Source: JAOZHU01 sp964506435 (GTDB lineage: Archaea > Thermoproteota > Bathyarchaeia > Bathyarchaeales > Bathycorpusculaceae). From it: DNA of 64,000 bases. The DNA is taken from NCBI GenBank assembly GCA_964506435.1, contig CAZDLK010000004.1:9078-73077 (forward strand), read 5' to 3'. Both the position numbers and the translations under genes were made by a program. Of this stretch, positions 35,913-44,345 are shown piece after piece. The stretch's first letter is position 1, and each line of letters begins with the position of its first letter. The notes beneath the pieces were generated by a model, which searched no databases, had not been told where the DNA came from, and saw nothing but the letters and a program-made list of their open reading frames with translations.

Positions 35913-37607
35913 GTGACTATTTCGCTCAGTCTGTCCACTAACAAGAAAGCAACTCGCGTTTTGGTTCTTCAACGCGTGAACAGAGGTCTCGCTTTTTTGT
36001 TCGCTCTATTTTTTCTATCAGCCCTATGCATGGTCATCACGGAACCTGTATTTTCCGCTGATAACGCGCCTGAAAATTCTTGGATATCGAAAACACCGAT
36101 GCAGCAGGCCAGAGGTCGCCTTGGGGTTGCAGTGGTTAACGGAAAAATATACGCCATAGGCGGCTGCACACCGAATCTCTCAGGTAACGTCATAACAGCG
36201 GACACCGTGTATGGTCCAGTCGTCGGCACAAACGAAGAGTACGACCCAGCAACAGACACATGGACTTTTAAGTCGTCGATGCCAACGCCACGCAGCCAAT
36301 TCGGAATAGCCGTTTACCAAAACAAAATCTACTGCATAGGCGGATACCTCAGCGACGGCAATGTGACAGGAGTAAACGAAGTCTATGACCCCGCTACGGA
36401 CAAATGGACGACAAAAACAGCTATGCCCACCGCTAGAGTTGTGCCGCAGGCAAACGTTGTAAACGGCAAAATTTACCTAATAGGCGGCAGATTAATCCCC
36501 TATAGGCTTTATGAACCTGCCATGGTGACCGAAGCTTATGACCCCGCAACTGACTCTTGGACCACAAAAACTGCGCCACCCTACCGAATTGTCGGCGGCG
36601 CTTCAGCAGTGGTCGGCAACAAGATATACGCTATAGGTTCACGAACTTCACCCAACGCGGTATACCTCCAAATCTATAACCCTGCAAGCGACAGCTGGAG
36701 TTATGGGGCAAATCCGCCCACGTACGGGTCATCCGCAATTGCCGGCGTAACTTCTGGAGGAGACGTTCCTAAAAGAATCTACTTTTTCGATGAGAGCGCC
36801 ACGTACATCTATGACCCAGCGAACGATAGTTGGGTTACTGGCGCGCGCATGCCTACCGCACGCGGCTACACAGGTCTCGCTGTTGTGGACAACTTGTTTT
36901 ATGTGTTAGGCGGTATAGTGGCTCCGTTTGAGGGCTACATAGTGATTACAGGACCTAGCGCCGCAAACGAAGTGTACACGCCTGCTTTGTCAGTCGGCAC
37001 TGCACCAACAGTCTCGGTGATTTCGCCTGAAAACAAAACATACCCCTCTGAAACTCCCTTAAACTTCTTTGTTGATGAATCGCCCTCATGGATGGGATAC
37101 AGCCTTGACGGGCAACCCACTGTGACAATTGAGGGAAACACAACTCTCACAGGACTAACTGAAGGAAACCACCGCATAACAGTCTACGCAAAAGATATTC
37201 TTGGCGAATCAGGTTCTTCCGAAACCACCTACTTCACAGTCGACACTACTCCGCCGCAGATTCTAATTTTATCGCTGGAAAACAGAACATCCGACGCCTC
37301 TGGCATTTGCTTGAAATTCACAGTAAACGAGTCATGCTCGCAGATGTCCTACAGCCTTGACTCTCAGGAACAAGTTCCCGTAACCGAGAACATCACACTA
37401 ACCAACTTGCCAAGCGGAACACACAGCATAACCGTGTACGCCCAAGACGCCGCAGGAAACACCAATGCATCAGAAACAATCTACTTCACCATTGCAGAGC
37501 CTTTCCCAACAACCCTCATCATAGCCTCAGTAGTAATCGCAGCCGTCGCTGTCGGCATAGCCATACTCTGCTACTTCGAGAAACACCGCCACCAAACGAA
37601 AAAGTAA
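35913..37607 (+). CDS. Exported kelch-repeat protein with Ig-like domains and C-terminal anchor
   Basis: 564 residues, GTG start. Signal sequence GLAFLFALFFLSALCMVITEP, then six or so kelch repeats (GRLGVAVVNGKIYAIGGC, NEEYDPATDTWTFKSSMPTP and variants), which form a beta-propeller. Two similar Ig-like repeats follow (about 365-450 and 450-530), each ending in HRITVYAKD or HSITVYAQDAAGNTNASET. A final membrane helix (TTLIIASVVIAAVAVGIAILC) and a basic end anchor it. Cell-surface protein, probably for adhesion or sugar binding. Part of the upstream region has a palindromic candidate operator. Confidence 0.85.
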   Translation: MTISLSLSTNKKATRVLVLQRVNRGLAFLFALFFLSALCMVITEPVFSADNAPENSWISKTPMQQARGRLGVAVVNGKIYAIGGCTPNLSGNVITADTVYGPVVGTNEEYDPATDTWTFKSSMPTPRSQFGIAVYQNKIYCIGGYLSDGNVTGVNEVYDPATDKWTTKTAMPTARVVPQANVVNGKIYLIGGRLIPYRLYEPAMVTEAYDPATDSWTTKTAPPYRIVGGASAVVGNKIYAIGSRTSPNAVYLQIYNPASDSWSYGANPPTYGSSAIAGVTSGGDVPKRIYFFDESATYIYDPANDSWVTGARMPTARGYTGLAVVDNLFYVLGGIVAPFEGYIVITGPSAANEVYTPALSVGTAPTVSVISPENKTYPSETPLNFFVDESPSWMGYSLDGQPTVTIEGNTTLTGLTEGNHRITVYAKDILGESGSSETTYFTVDTTPPQILILSLENRTSDASGICLKFTVNESCSQMSYSLDSQEQVPVTENITLTNLPSGTHSITVYAQDAAGNTNASETIYFTIAEPFPTTLIIASVVIAAVAVGIAILCYFEKHRHQTKK

Positions 37608-37670
37608 CCACATCCGCCTCTAACAAACCCAATCCCAACACACGCAAATAACGAAAAACAGTTCACCCAA

Positions 37671-37788
37671 TCATATTTGGAGCCTATTAGTGGTTCTATG
37701 CAGTAACCTATAGGAGGTAGGTCTCCAGTGCTTCTTCCACAGCTATTTATAGTTTATATAGGGGGTATAGACTTTCCACGCGCTAGTA
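37671..37788 (+). repeat. Dispersed intergenic repeat, copy R3 (best preserved)
   Basis: Ordered blocks: CATATTTGGAGCCTATTAG, TGGTTCTATGCAGTAACC, TATAGGAGGTAGGTCTCC, CTTCTTCCACAGCTATTTAT, AGTTTATATAGGGGGTATAG and CTTTCCACGCGCTAG. Lies between convergent kelch and DNA polymerase genes. It serves as the reference copy for the family. Confidence 0.8.
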
Positions 37789-37826
37789 GTTTCGCGTTTG
37801 TTCAACTGGGTTTACTTGCTTTGCGT

Positions 37827-38930
37827 TTAAGTGCTTTGGAAAAAGTTTGATAGCTGTTTCTGTTTGGTCTCTTCTTTGGTGAAATTTGCGATTTTCACGC
37901 CGACTCTGCGGATTTCAAGTTCCGATTCGCTGAGGAATTTCTCGAAAAGGGCCTTCACTGCCTCTTTAAGAACTGCCATGTCGTTTGTGGGTTTCGCCAG
38001 AGTTTGCGATCGACTGTGAACGTTCAAGTCAGACATGATGGCTATTATTCCGACTTGTTTGAAGTTGAGTTTTCTTTCAGCAAGCTCCTTGTAGACATCT
38101 TCTGTGAGTTGACTGGTTTTTTCCAAAATAACTGTCAAGTCGCGTGTGTTTTCCTTTAAAGTGGCGATTCTGCTGATGGATTCTGCTTCGCCTGCTTCCT
38201 GCACTGGTTCGTCGTCAACGCCGTTAGCTGCGTTGTGAAAGTAAACGCCTAAGGTTTTGCCGAAAATTTCCACCAGCCGTTGCACGTCAAACCTTGCCAA
38301 ATCGCCAATCGTTTTAATGTTTAGCGTTTCCATTTTTGCGGTTGTTTTCCGTCCAACACCTATTAAACGGTCAACAGGCAACGGTGCGAGAAAAACTGCA
38401 GCGTCTTCAGGCTTTACCATTGTTAACCCATCAGGTTTTTGGCTGTCGCAGGCAATTTTGGCAACAAGCTTGTTTGGTCCAACGCCCACAGAAAAACTGA
38501 GACCACTCTGATGTTTCACTTCGTCTTTTATTTTCTGCGCCAACGCCTTTGCTGCTTCAAAGTTGCCTTGAACTTTCTGCGTTACATCCAAATAGGCTTC
38601 GTCTATGCCCACTTGCTCAAACACGTCAGCGTAACCCTTCAGCGCCTGCATTATCTTGTCGGAAACCTGCTCGTAAAACTCGTCATCCACAGGCAAAAAA
38701 ACCGCTTCCGTGCCCTCCAAACGCTTTTTCGCTAAAAACAACGGAACCCCAGATTTCACCCCGTACTTTCTAGCCACGTAATTAGCGGTGCTAACTGCGC
38801 CGCTGTCTTCAGTGCGACCAGAGTACATGCCCACGACAACAGGTTTGCCTTTCAATGCAGGGTTCCGCAGTTCTTCGCATTGGGCAAAGAAATAGTCCAA
38901 ATCCACCAGCATTACAACACGCGTTCGCAT
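37827..38930 (-). CDS. dinB: Y-family DNA polymerase IV (Dpo4/DinB)
   Basis: 367 residues from the ATG at 38930; the open frame is longer but that part is the previous gene. Catalytic motifs: VMLVDLDYFFAQCEELRNP with the first Asp pair, the YSGRTEDSGAVSTANYVARKYG region and the second acidic site QVGIDEAYLDVT. Then come the HhH thumb (VDRLIGVGRKTTAKMETLNI) and the little-finger domain. It ends with KQLSNFF, resembling a PCNA-binding PIP box (Q-x2-x-x-F-F). Bypasses DNA lesions. Follows a radical SAM gene by 5 bp. Confidence 0.93.
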   Translation of the reverse strand: MRTRVVMLVDLDYFFAQCEELRNPALKGKPVVVGMYSGRTEDSGAVSTANYVARKYGVKSGVPLFLAKKRLEGTEAVFLPVDDEFYEQVSDKIMQALKGYADVFEQVGIDEAYLDVTQKVQGNFEAAKALAQKIKDEVKHQSGLSFSVGVGPNKLVAKIACDSQKPDGLTMVKPEDAAVFLAPLPVDRLIGVGRKTTAKMETLNIKTIGDLARFDVQRLVEIFGKTLGVYFHNAANGVDDEPVQEAGEAESISRIATLKENTRDLTVILEKTSQLTEDVYKELAERKLNFKQVGIIAIMSDLNVHSRSQTLAKPTNDMAVLKEAVKALFEKFLSESELEIRRVGVKIANFTKEETKQKQLSNFFQST

Positions 38931-38935
38931 GTGGC

Positions 38936-39805
38936 TCAAGCTCCTTTTGCGCTTTTGGGCATTAGCCATGAGCCGTCGCATGGTGCAGTGTTTAGCTGGC
39001 TGAGGTTTTCCCTGCAAACCCCAAATTTCATGCCGTTTTCCACAGTTAAACTGCGCACTGTAGTCATGAGTTTAAGTCTTAACGTTTTAGGCAGAAGCGT
39101 GTAGCCGCCTGTTTTTTCTCCTTCATGGAAATATAGTGGTTTCAGTTTTTCCGAGGTTTCCGGCATAACTGCTGCGAAGCGTTGCCAATTGTCGCTTTTG
39201 ATTTTGTAGGTTGAGCTTGTCACGTGTTTTACGCCCATGCTTGCCAAAGAGGCAATTAGGCGTTTGGGGTTGTCGTTTACGAATGGGATTACGGGGTCTA
39301 TGCGCACGGACACTGGAATGCCCTTGCGGATGAGTGTTTCAACGGTTTTCAATCGTTCCGTTGCCGATGGCGCTTGCGGCTCAATTAGTTTCGCTTTCGC
39401 GTCATCGTCTGTTGTGATTGTCACCGCGACTGTGGCTGGAACTTTGCTTAGCAGGTCTGTATCGCGCGTGACTAAAGTGGATTTGGTGATTACTTGAATT
39501 TGGCAATTGTTCTGTGCGAGAATTGCGAGGCATTTTCGCGTTAAGCCCTGTTCAGCCTCCAAACGCGGATACGGGTCAGAGGAGTTAGACATGGACACTG
39601 TTTCGCCTTTCAGCTTTGCTGCTTCGCGTTGTAAGCTTTGCGGCAAGTGTTTTTTCGGTCGGCACTCTGCAAAGCGGGGAATGTAGCTGGAAGCGTAGCA
39701 GTAAACGCATGCGTGGTCGCATCCCGTGTACGGGTTAAAAGTTAGTTTCGGCGGGCACGTGCATAGGCTGGAACGCCAAGGGTCAAACCTCGAAATCGCT
39801 GGCAC
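38936..39805 (-). CDS. Radical SAM protein, SplB-like
   Basis: 289 residues. [4Fe-4S]/SAM motif C-x3-C-x2-C in GCDHACVYCYAS, preceded by LTFNPYTGCDH, then SNSSDPYPRLEAEQGLTRK and VTISITTDD-like strands. This is the spore-photoproduct-lyase-like (SplB) family, widespread in archaea and often of unknown substrate. It sits 5 bp upstream of dinB in the same direction, so the two are co-transcribed; that suggests a DNA-damage role (inference). Confidence 0.82.
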   Translation of the reverse strand: MPAISRFDPWRSSLCTCPPKLTFNPYTGCDHACVYCYASSYIPRFAECRPKKHLPQSLQREAAKLKGETVSMSNSSDPYPRLEAEQGLTRKCLAILAQNNCQIQVITKSTLVTRDTDLLSKVPATVAVTITTDDDAKAKLIEPQAPSATERLKTVETLIRKGIPVSVRIDPVIPFVNDNPKRLIASLASMGVKHVTSSTYKIKSDNWQRFAAVMPETSEKLKPLYFHEGEKTGGYTLLPKTLRLKLMTTVRSLTVENGMKFGVCRENLSQLNTAPCDGSWLMPKSAKGA

Positions 39806-39858
39806 TGAGTTTCACTGGTGATATAGTGTGGCGGAAGCCAGACAAAAACCATTCGCAG

Positions 39859-40614
39859 CTACTTTTGTTTTCGATGTTTTTTCTTTTTATGTTTTCTTCT
39901 GTAAAGGATTACTGCGGCTATCACTGCGGCTATGGCTATGCCTGCTGCGGCTGCTTCGATTATCGGCAGTAACGGTTCTTCTTTTGGCGCTAGGTAGAAG
40001 TCTTTGATTTTCCATAGTAGCGCAGCGGTTTCGTCTGTGCTGTTTGTGGTGACTCGTTCAGTGTACCATTCAAGCATTACTCCTGTTTCTCTGTCGAAGA
40101 ACATGTTGTCGAAGACGTAAACGTAGCCTTCCATGGTTGTGGAGTTTGACTCGTAGTAGGCGACTTCTTTTTCGCCGAAGGGGTAAGTTTTGGTTGTGGT
40201 TCCGTTTATTGTGAAATTGTAATCTCCGTAAGGATACACAATGTTCTGCGTAGTAAGTTTAGGTGAAACAATCATGCCCCAAGCTCTAATGCCGGAACCT
40301 GACATTATGTTCACCATTCCATCTGCAGTTTGCACGGTTCCATTTTTGTAAGTTGAAGTTATGTTCATGAGCACCATTAACCCTGCGACTTCTGTTATTG
40401 TGAGTTTGATTGTGTCTGTTTTGTTCATTTCTAACGCGTCTGTTGGTATTTCTGCAGTGGAGTCAGTGGAGTTCCAGAAGACGTAAAAGTTGTAAGTGAA
40501 CTCGCTACCGGGAGTAACTCCAGGTGTCGGCGTGGTTACAGCCCATGCGCTTCCAAGGGTCATTGAAAATAAAAGTGACAGGAGAAATGTGGCGAAGAGC
40601 GGTTCTTTTCTCAT
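39859..40614 (-). CDS. Exported membrane-anchored protein of unknown function
   Basis: 251 residues. Signal peptide (PLFATFLLSLLFSMTLGSAWA), a beta-rich domain with N-x-T sites (LTITEVAGLMVLMNITSTYK, NYNFTINGTTTKTYPFG-like segments), then a C-terminal membrane helix (AAAAGIAIAAVIAAVILY) and a very basic tail RRKHKKKKHRKQK. Archaeal surface protein; no family recognised. Confidence 0.65.
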   Translation of the reverse strand: MRKEPLFATFLLSLLFSMTLGSAWAVTTPTPGVTPGSEFTYNFYVFWNSTDSTAEIPTDALEMNKTDTIKLTITEVAGLMVLMNITSTYKNGTVQTADGMVNIMSGSGIRAWGMIVSPKLTTQNIVYPYGDYNFTINGTTTKTYPFGEKEVAYYESNSTTMEGYVYVFDNMFFDRETGVMLEWYTERVTTNSTDETAALLWKIKDFYLAPKEEPLLPIIEAAAAGIAIAAVIAAVILYRRKHKKKKHRKQK

Positions 40615-40768
40615 ATGGCATCGTCCAGTATAACGCCTTAAGCTGGTTTTTATTGTTTTTGGCTTCTCAAGGATATCAAGCTGAATTGCTGCGGTACTCG
40701 GTTTTCAATGTTCAGGGCAAAAGCGTTAGTGTTATTTAGCCGTGTCTCTGGTCTAGCTATGAGCAAAT

Positions 40769-41398
40769 ATGCCTATGGAAGAAGAGCCAAGAACAGTCTA
40801 CTGGTTAGGCAACAATCTTTACTTGAATATAACCAACAAGTGCTCGAACAAGTGCATATTCTGCATCAGAAACTTTAAGCGTGGCGTCGGCGACTTCACG
40901 CTTAAGCTGAAAGAGGAGCCTTCTTGTGCACAGGTTATTGCGGAGCTCAGTGAAGCAGTGGGCAGGAAAGCTTGGAAGGAGATTGTTTTTTGCGGTTTCG
41001 GCGAACCAACAGCAAGATTGGATTGCCTTGTTGAGGTTGCGCGTTGGATTAGGCAGAGCTACGGCAAGCCTGTGGTGATTCGGGTGAACACGAATGGGCA
41101 TGGCTACGTGCTTAACGCTGGCAGAGATGTGGTTGCAGAGTTGAAGGCTGCTGGCGTGGACAAAGTGAGCGTGAGCTTGAACGCGCATGATGAGGCGACG
41201 TATAATGAGGTTTGTATGCCCGTGTTCGCTGGGGCTTACGCTGCGGTTTTGGATTTTATTGAGAAAGCCAAGGGCAGGTTGGATGTGGAGGTTACGGCTG
41301 TGACTACGCCTGAAGTTGAGTTGTATAAGGTTGAAGCTTTGGCGAAAAGTATGGGTGTGAAGTTTCGGTTGCGCGTGTGCATTCCGTGCTTCTGGTAA
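40769..41398 (+). CDS. TatD-linked-type radical SAM protein
   Basis: 209 residues. Starts YWLGNNLYLNITNKCSNKCIFCIRN, so C-x3-C-x2-C with the distinctive L-Y-L-N-x-T-N-x-C opening of the TatD-associated radical SAM family. Continues IVFCGFGEPTARLD (GGE-like SAM site) and VSVSLNAHDEATYNEVC. Ends RVCIPCFW. Possibly an rSAM enzyme of RNA or peptide modification; the substrate is unknown. No TatD gene is adjacent here. Confidence 0.8.
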   Translation: MPMEEEPRTVYWLGNNLYLNITNKCSNKCIFCIRNFKRGVGDFTLKLKEEPSCAQVIAELSEAVGRKAWKEIVFCGFGEPTARLDCLVEVARWIRQSYGKPVVIRVNTNGHGYVLNAGRDVVAELKAAGVDKVSVSLNAHDEATYNEVCMPVFAGAYAAVLDFIEKAKGRLDVEVTAVTTPEVELYKVEALAKSMGVKFRLRVCIPCFW

Positions 41399-41423
41399 AT
41401 ACTGGTGCGCTGTTGCGATTTTT

Positions 41424-41460
41424 TTCTATACCCCCCTTATATAAAGCAGCTATAGACGCG
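41424..41460 (-). repeat. Dispersed repeat fragment R6
   Basis: On the minus strand CTATAGCTGCTTTATATAAG followed by GGGGGGTATAG: the AGC-TATA-GGGGGTATAG block of the repeat family only. Lies directly after the radical SAM gene. Confidence 0.5.
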
Positions 41461-41548
41461 GTTAAGTTGTCTTAAGATGAATGAGGTTACCTCGGCTGGT
41501 TATAGATGAAAAAAGGGAGGTTAGGATAGTATCCCATGTTGGAGTTGG

Positions 41549-41728
41549 TTACGTTCTTTTGGGTTCGGGGATTTCTCGTTCCATTAGTACATAAACGCCA
41601 GAAATTCCAGTGGGAGCGCCTAAACCGCCTAGCGATTTAGCCTGCCAGCCTTCTTTCGCCATTTGATTAATTTGCGCCACAAGTTTCCGGCAACTTCCGG
41701 TATCAAAGAGAATTTCGTATTCTTTCAT
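41549..41728 (-). CDS. Small DUF4177-like protein
   Basis: 59 residues, ATG at 41728. MKEYEILFDTGSCRKLVAQI, then NQMAKEGWQAKSLGG, then TGISGVYVLMERE. The Y-E-x-L ... I-N-x-M-A-x-E-G-W ... V-L-M-x-R pattern is that of DUF4177 and similar short proteins (a strand, a helix with EGW, two strands). Function unknown. Confidence 0.65.
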   Translation of the reverse strand: MKEYEILFDTGSCRKLVAQINQMAKEGWQAKSLGGLGAPTGISGVYVLMEREIPEPKRT

Positions 41729-41899
41729 TCAGAAGCCCTCATTTGACATATCAATAGCCCTGCTTTTAAAATGTGCTTCCGCACTTTTGTGAAAGTTGTG
41801 ACTGATACTTTCTGCTTCGTTCTCCGTTTCGTCCCTTTCCACTTGTGTTCCAGCAAACTTTATTTTCTCCGCTCGGCAAGTTTCTATTTGGGTTTTTGC

Positions 41900-42496
41900 G
41901 TGTCTTCTGAAAGTCAAAACGTGAAAAAGCTGCCGCCAAATCAAACGCCTATTAAGCGTCTTCTACGGTGGGGAATAGACCATCCAGGCATTACTCGTTC
42001 AAATCCGAAGCTTGACTTGGAAACTTACACTTTAACCATCAACGGCGAAGTAGCAAATCCCATGACGCTCAACTGGAGCGACATTTTGAAGTTGCCTGCA
42101 AGTGTTTCAGTAAGCGATTTTCACTGTGTTGAAGGCTGGAGTGTACTCAACTGCAAGTGGGGAGGCATCCGCTTCAACGAAATAACGCGCTTAGCTAAGC
42201 CGCTGGAAACAGCCACAGCAGCCACTTTCGAGTGCGCAGACGGCTACACAACTTCATTGACGCTTGTGGAACTCGCAGAAGATAACGTGCTGTTGGCTTA
42301 CAAGCTGGATGCAAAACCCTTAGAGGAAGGCTTAGGCTTTCCGTTGCGGCTAGTGGTGCCCAGCAAGTACGCTTACAAAAGCGCCTTATGGGTCACGCGC
42401 ATACGGTTTACCAGCAAAAAAGAGTTAGGTTTTTGGGAAAAACGCGGCTACAGCGACACGGCTGATGTGTGGAAAAACGACCGCTTCTCCCGCTAA
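41900..42496 (+). CDS. Sulfite-oxidase-fold molybdopterin-binding protein (cytoplasmic)
   Basis: About 198 residues from the GTG at 41900; the frame is open to 41771 but the upstream part is Phe/Cys-rich and unlike the family. Molybdenum-cofactor fold: NGEVANPMTLNWSDILKLP, the molybdenum ligand Cys in DFHCVEGWSV, WGGIRFNEI, ADGYTTSLTL, LEEGLGFPLRLVVPSKYAYKS, and the end FWEKRGYSDTADVW. This is the YedY/sulfite-oxidase catalytic domain without a heme domain. No signal peptide. A second, secreted homologue lies at 62824. Confidence 0.85.
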   Translation: MSSESQNVKKLPPNQTPIKRLLRWGIDHPGITRSNPKLDLETYTLTINGEVANPMTLNWSDILKLPASVSVSDFHCVEGWSVLNCKWGGIRFNEITRLAKPLETATAATFECADGYTTSLTLVELAEDNVLLAYKLDAKPLEEGLGFPLRLVVPSKYAYKSALWVTRIRFTSKKELGFWEKRGYSDTADVWKNDRFSR

Positions 42497-42542
42497 ACTT
42501 GCCCTTTAGAAAGTGTTTCCTTGCCGCAACGTGCAGACTACG

Positions 42543-43190
42543 CTAGGTCTCTATAGCTTCCCTTTTCGCAGTAACCTGTGTAGTAACGTCGGGGAGTTGC
42601 TTCTTTATTCTTTCCTCCGCGGCTTTTTCAGCTTCTTCCAAGATTTTCTCTGCCTCAGCGTTCGCTGCTTCGATGTTCACGGGTAACCCGCCAGTTTGGT
42701 TAGTTGATGTAACAATTTCACTCAACAAGCCACCGATATTCTCCAATTCACGGTTTGCCTCTGGAAAAATACCCGACATTTCCGTGCGGATGTTGTTAAG
42801 CACGCTGGCTGCTGGCGCAAGCGCCGTGACGACATCGCCAAGCTCTGTCACCGTGGTAAGACGCATAGAAATGCTTTCCAAAGCAAGTTTCGAGTGCATC
42901 AGCATCTTCTCAACCTTACGTATTTCCGCAAGTTCTCCAGCAAAAATATTCGCGCGCCCCGTATCTCTCTCAGAAATCGCCGTCACAACACGCTTAAAAA
43001 GCGTAGCGTCGCGTTTCTCAAAACGTTGACAAGCGTTATCCAACTTGTGAACTTGCACGTCTATCTGCCTAGCAGCTGTAGTAATCTGACCCTTCACATC
43101 ACTAGGCGGACTAGTTGCGTTCTTAATCTTGTCAGCAATAGATGTTTGCTTCTTGTTTTCCTTCCATTTGCGAACGAAATTTTTCGGCAT
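42543..43190 (-). CDS. cdvB: ESCRT-III / CdvB-like protein (Snf7 family)
   Basis: 215 residues, almost all helical. After a basic N-terminus (FVRKWKENKKQ) comes the core KGQITTAARQIDVQVHKLDN, RDATLFKRVVTAISERDTGRA, IFAGELAEIRKVEKMLMHSK, ALESISMRLTTVTELGDVV and LAPAASVLNNIRTEM. This is the Snf7/CdvB pattern of archaeal ESCRT-III proteins that polymerise at the division neck. The end is acidic then helical (AEAEKILEEAEKAAEERI); no clear MIM2 proline motif for CdvC is seen. No cdvA or cdvC is adjacent. Confidence 0.8.
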   Translation of the reverse strand: MPKNFVRKWKENKKQTSIADKIKNATSPPSDVKGQITTAARQIDVQVHKLDNACQRFEKRDATLFKRVVTAISERDTGRANIFAGELAEIRKVEKMLMHSKLALESISMRLTTVTELGDVVTALAPAASVLNNIRTEMSGIFPEANRELENIGGLLSEIVTSTNQTGGLPVNIEAANAEAEKILEEAEKAAEERIKKQLPDVTTQVTAKREAIET

Positions 43191-43680
43191 GTTACTTTGC
43201 TCCTTAAAAACCAGTAATCCTCAATCACACTTCAAGCCGCACGCGCCAACGGGAGCAATTCCGCGCTAAACTGCAATTGACTGCTTCGAGAAAATGTAGT
43301 TTCCAATTTTTAGTTCACCATCCTTTTTTGGGGGGCATCGCTCCATAAAAAAATTGTTTGAACTAATAGGCTAAATACTGGGCATTCTGAAGCTGCATTT
43401 TAGATGCCTACGCCTAAAAGTTTCAGCTAAACTACGCTGTAACTGTTAAGCCATTAATGAAACAAAGCAAAAAACCAAATAAATACGCGCATGCCTTTTC
43501 GCGGTGTTACATGGGGTATTCAGAGAGTAAAAAAACGCGTTATAACGGGCACAGTTAACATGTAAAAAACGATTTGCTTCACACGGCAGAATACCGCTAC
43601 CTGTATCATTGTTTAACAAGGTTTATTAAGCAATGCTGCATTCACTGTGTTTCCCCACAAGAAAAAAAGAGAGGATTAAA
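43191..43680. other. Intergenic region without recognised genes
   Basis: About 490 bp upstream of both the cdvB-like gene (minus) and the 49-residue gene (plus). AT-rich stretches near 43470-43490 and 43610-43630 could be promoters. I see no tRNA, no strong hairpin and no convincing frame. Confidence 0.4.
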
Positions 43681-43830
43681 ATGCAGCGTAACTCGAAGGC
43701 AAAAAACGTCATCCTTGCTGAAGCGCCACTTCAACAGGCTGTCGCCATAGTAGATAGCAACGCGTCAGCTGCGCCTCGGGAAAAAAGAAAAGAAGACGCA
43801 AGCAAACCCCTCTACCTCAAAAGAGTATAA
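43681..43830 (+). CDS. Small basic protein of unknown function
   Basis: 49 residues from the ATG at 43681 with GAGAGG 7 bp upstream: starts MQRNSKAKNVILAEAPLQ, ends KEDASKPLYLKRV. The open frame extends upstream to 43633, but the ribosome-binding site supports this start. Charged and probably disordered. No family recognised. Confidence 0.5.
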   Translation: MQRNSKAKNVILAEAPLQQAVAIVDSNASAAPREKRKEDASKPLYLKRV

Positions 43831-43898
43831 AACCTCAAAATCGCTTTTATACCGCCACCGTTCTCCTTCTATACTGCACAAGACAAAGAGGTTAAACC

Positions 43899-44345
43899 AT
43901 GCAATTCACTGAAGCAAAACCTGGAAGAATCTTCATTCTAAGATTACACGACGGCGACCGCTTACCAGAAGTTCTCGAACAATTCGCCGCCAAACAAAAA
44001 ATCTCCAAGGCACTATGCTTCTTTTTAGGCGGAGCCAAAGAAAACAGCCGCGTCGTCGTAGGACCCAAAGACGGCAACGCACTGCCACCAGAACCCATGA
44101 CTACACTGCTTAACGGTGTACACGAAGCCTGCGGAGTAGGCACAATCTTCCCAGACGAAGAAGAAAAACCGAAACTGCACATGCACGCAAGCTTCGGAAG
44201 AAAAACAAGCGCAGTCACAGGATGCGTGCGCCTAGGCGTTGACGTGTGGCACATAGGCGAAGTAGTCATGCTGGAACTAACTGAAACCGCCGCACGCAGA
44301 GCTAAGAATAAAGAAACAGGATTCGAGTTTCTAGAAGTCACTTGA
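43899..44345 (+). CDS. PPC/DUF296 domain protein
   Basis: 148 residues. IFILRLHDGDRLPEVLEQFA, ALCFFLGGAKENSRVVVGP, the metal-type site in KLHMHASFGRK, TGCVRLGVDVWHIGEVVMLEL: the PPC (plant and prokaryote conserved) fold, a trimeric alpha/beta protein. In plants it is linked to AT-hook DNA binding; in prokaryotes it stands alone with unknown function. The stop overlaps the convergent glycosyltransferase by 8 bp. Confidence 0.85.
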   Translation: MQFTEAKPGRIFILRLHDGDRLPEVLEQFAAKQKISKALCFFLGGAKENSRVVVGPKDGNALPPEPMTTLLNGVHEACGVGTIFPDEEEKPKLHMHASFGRKTSAVTGCVRLGVDVWHIGEVVMLELTETAARRAKNKETGFEFLEVT

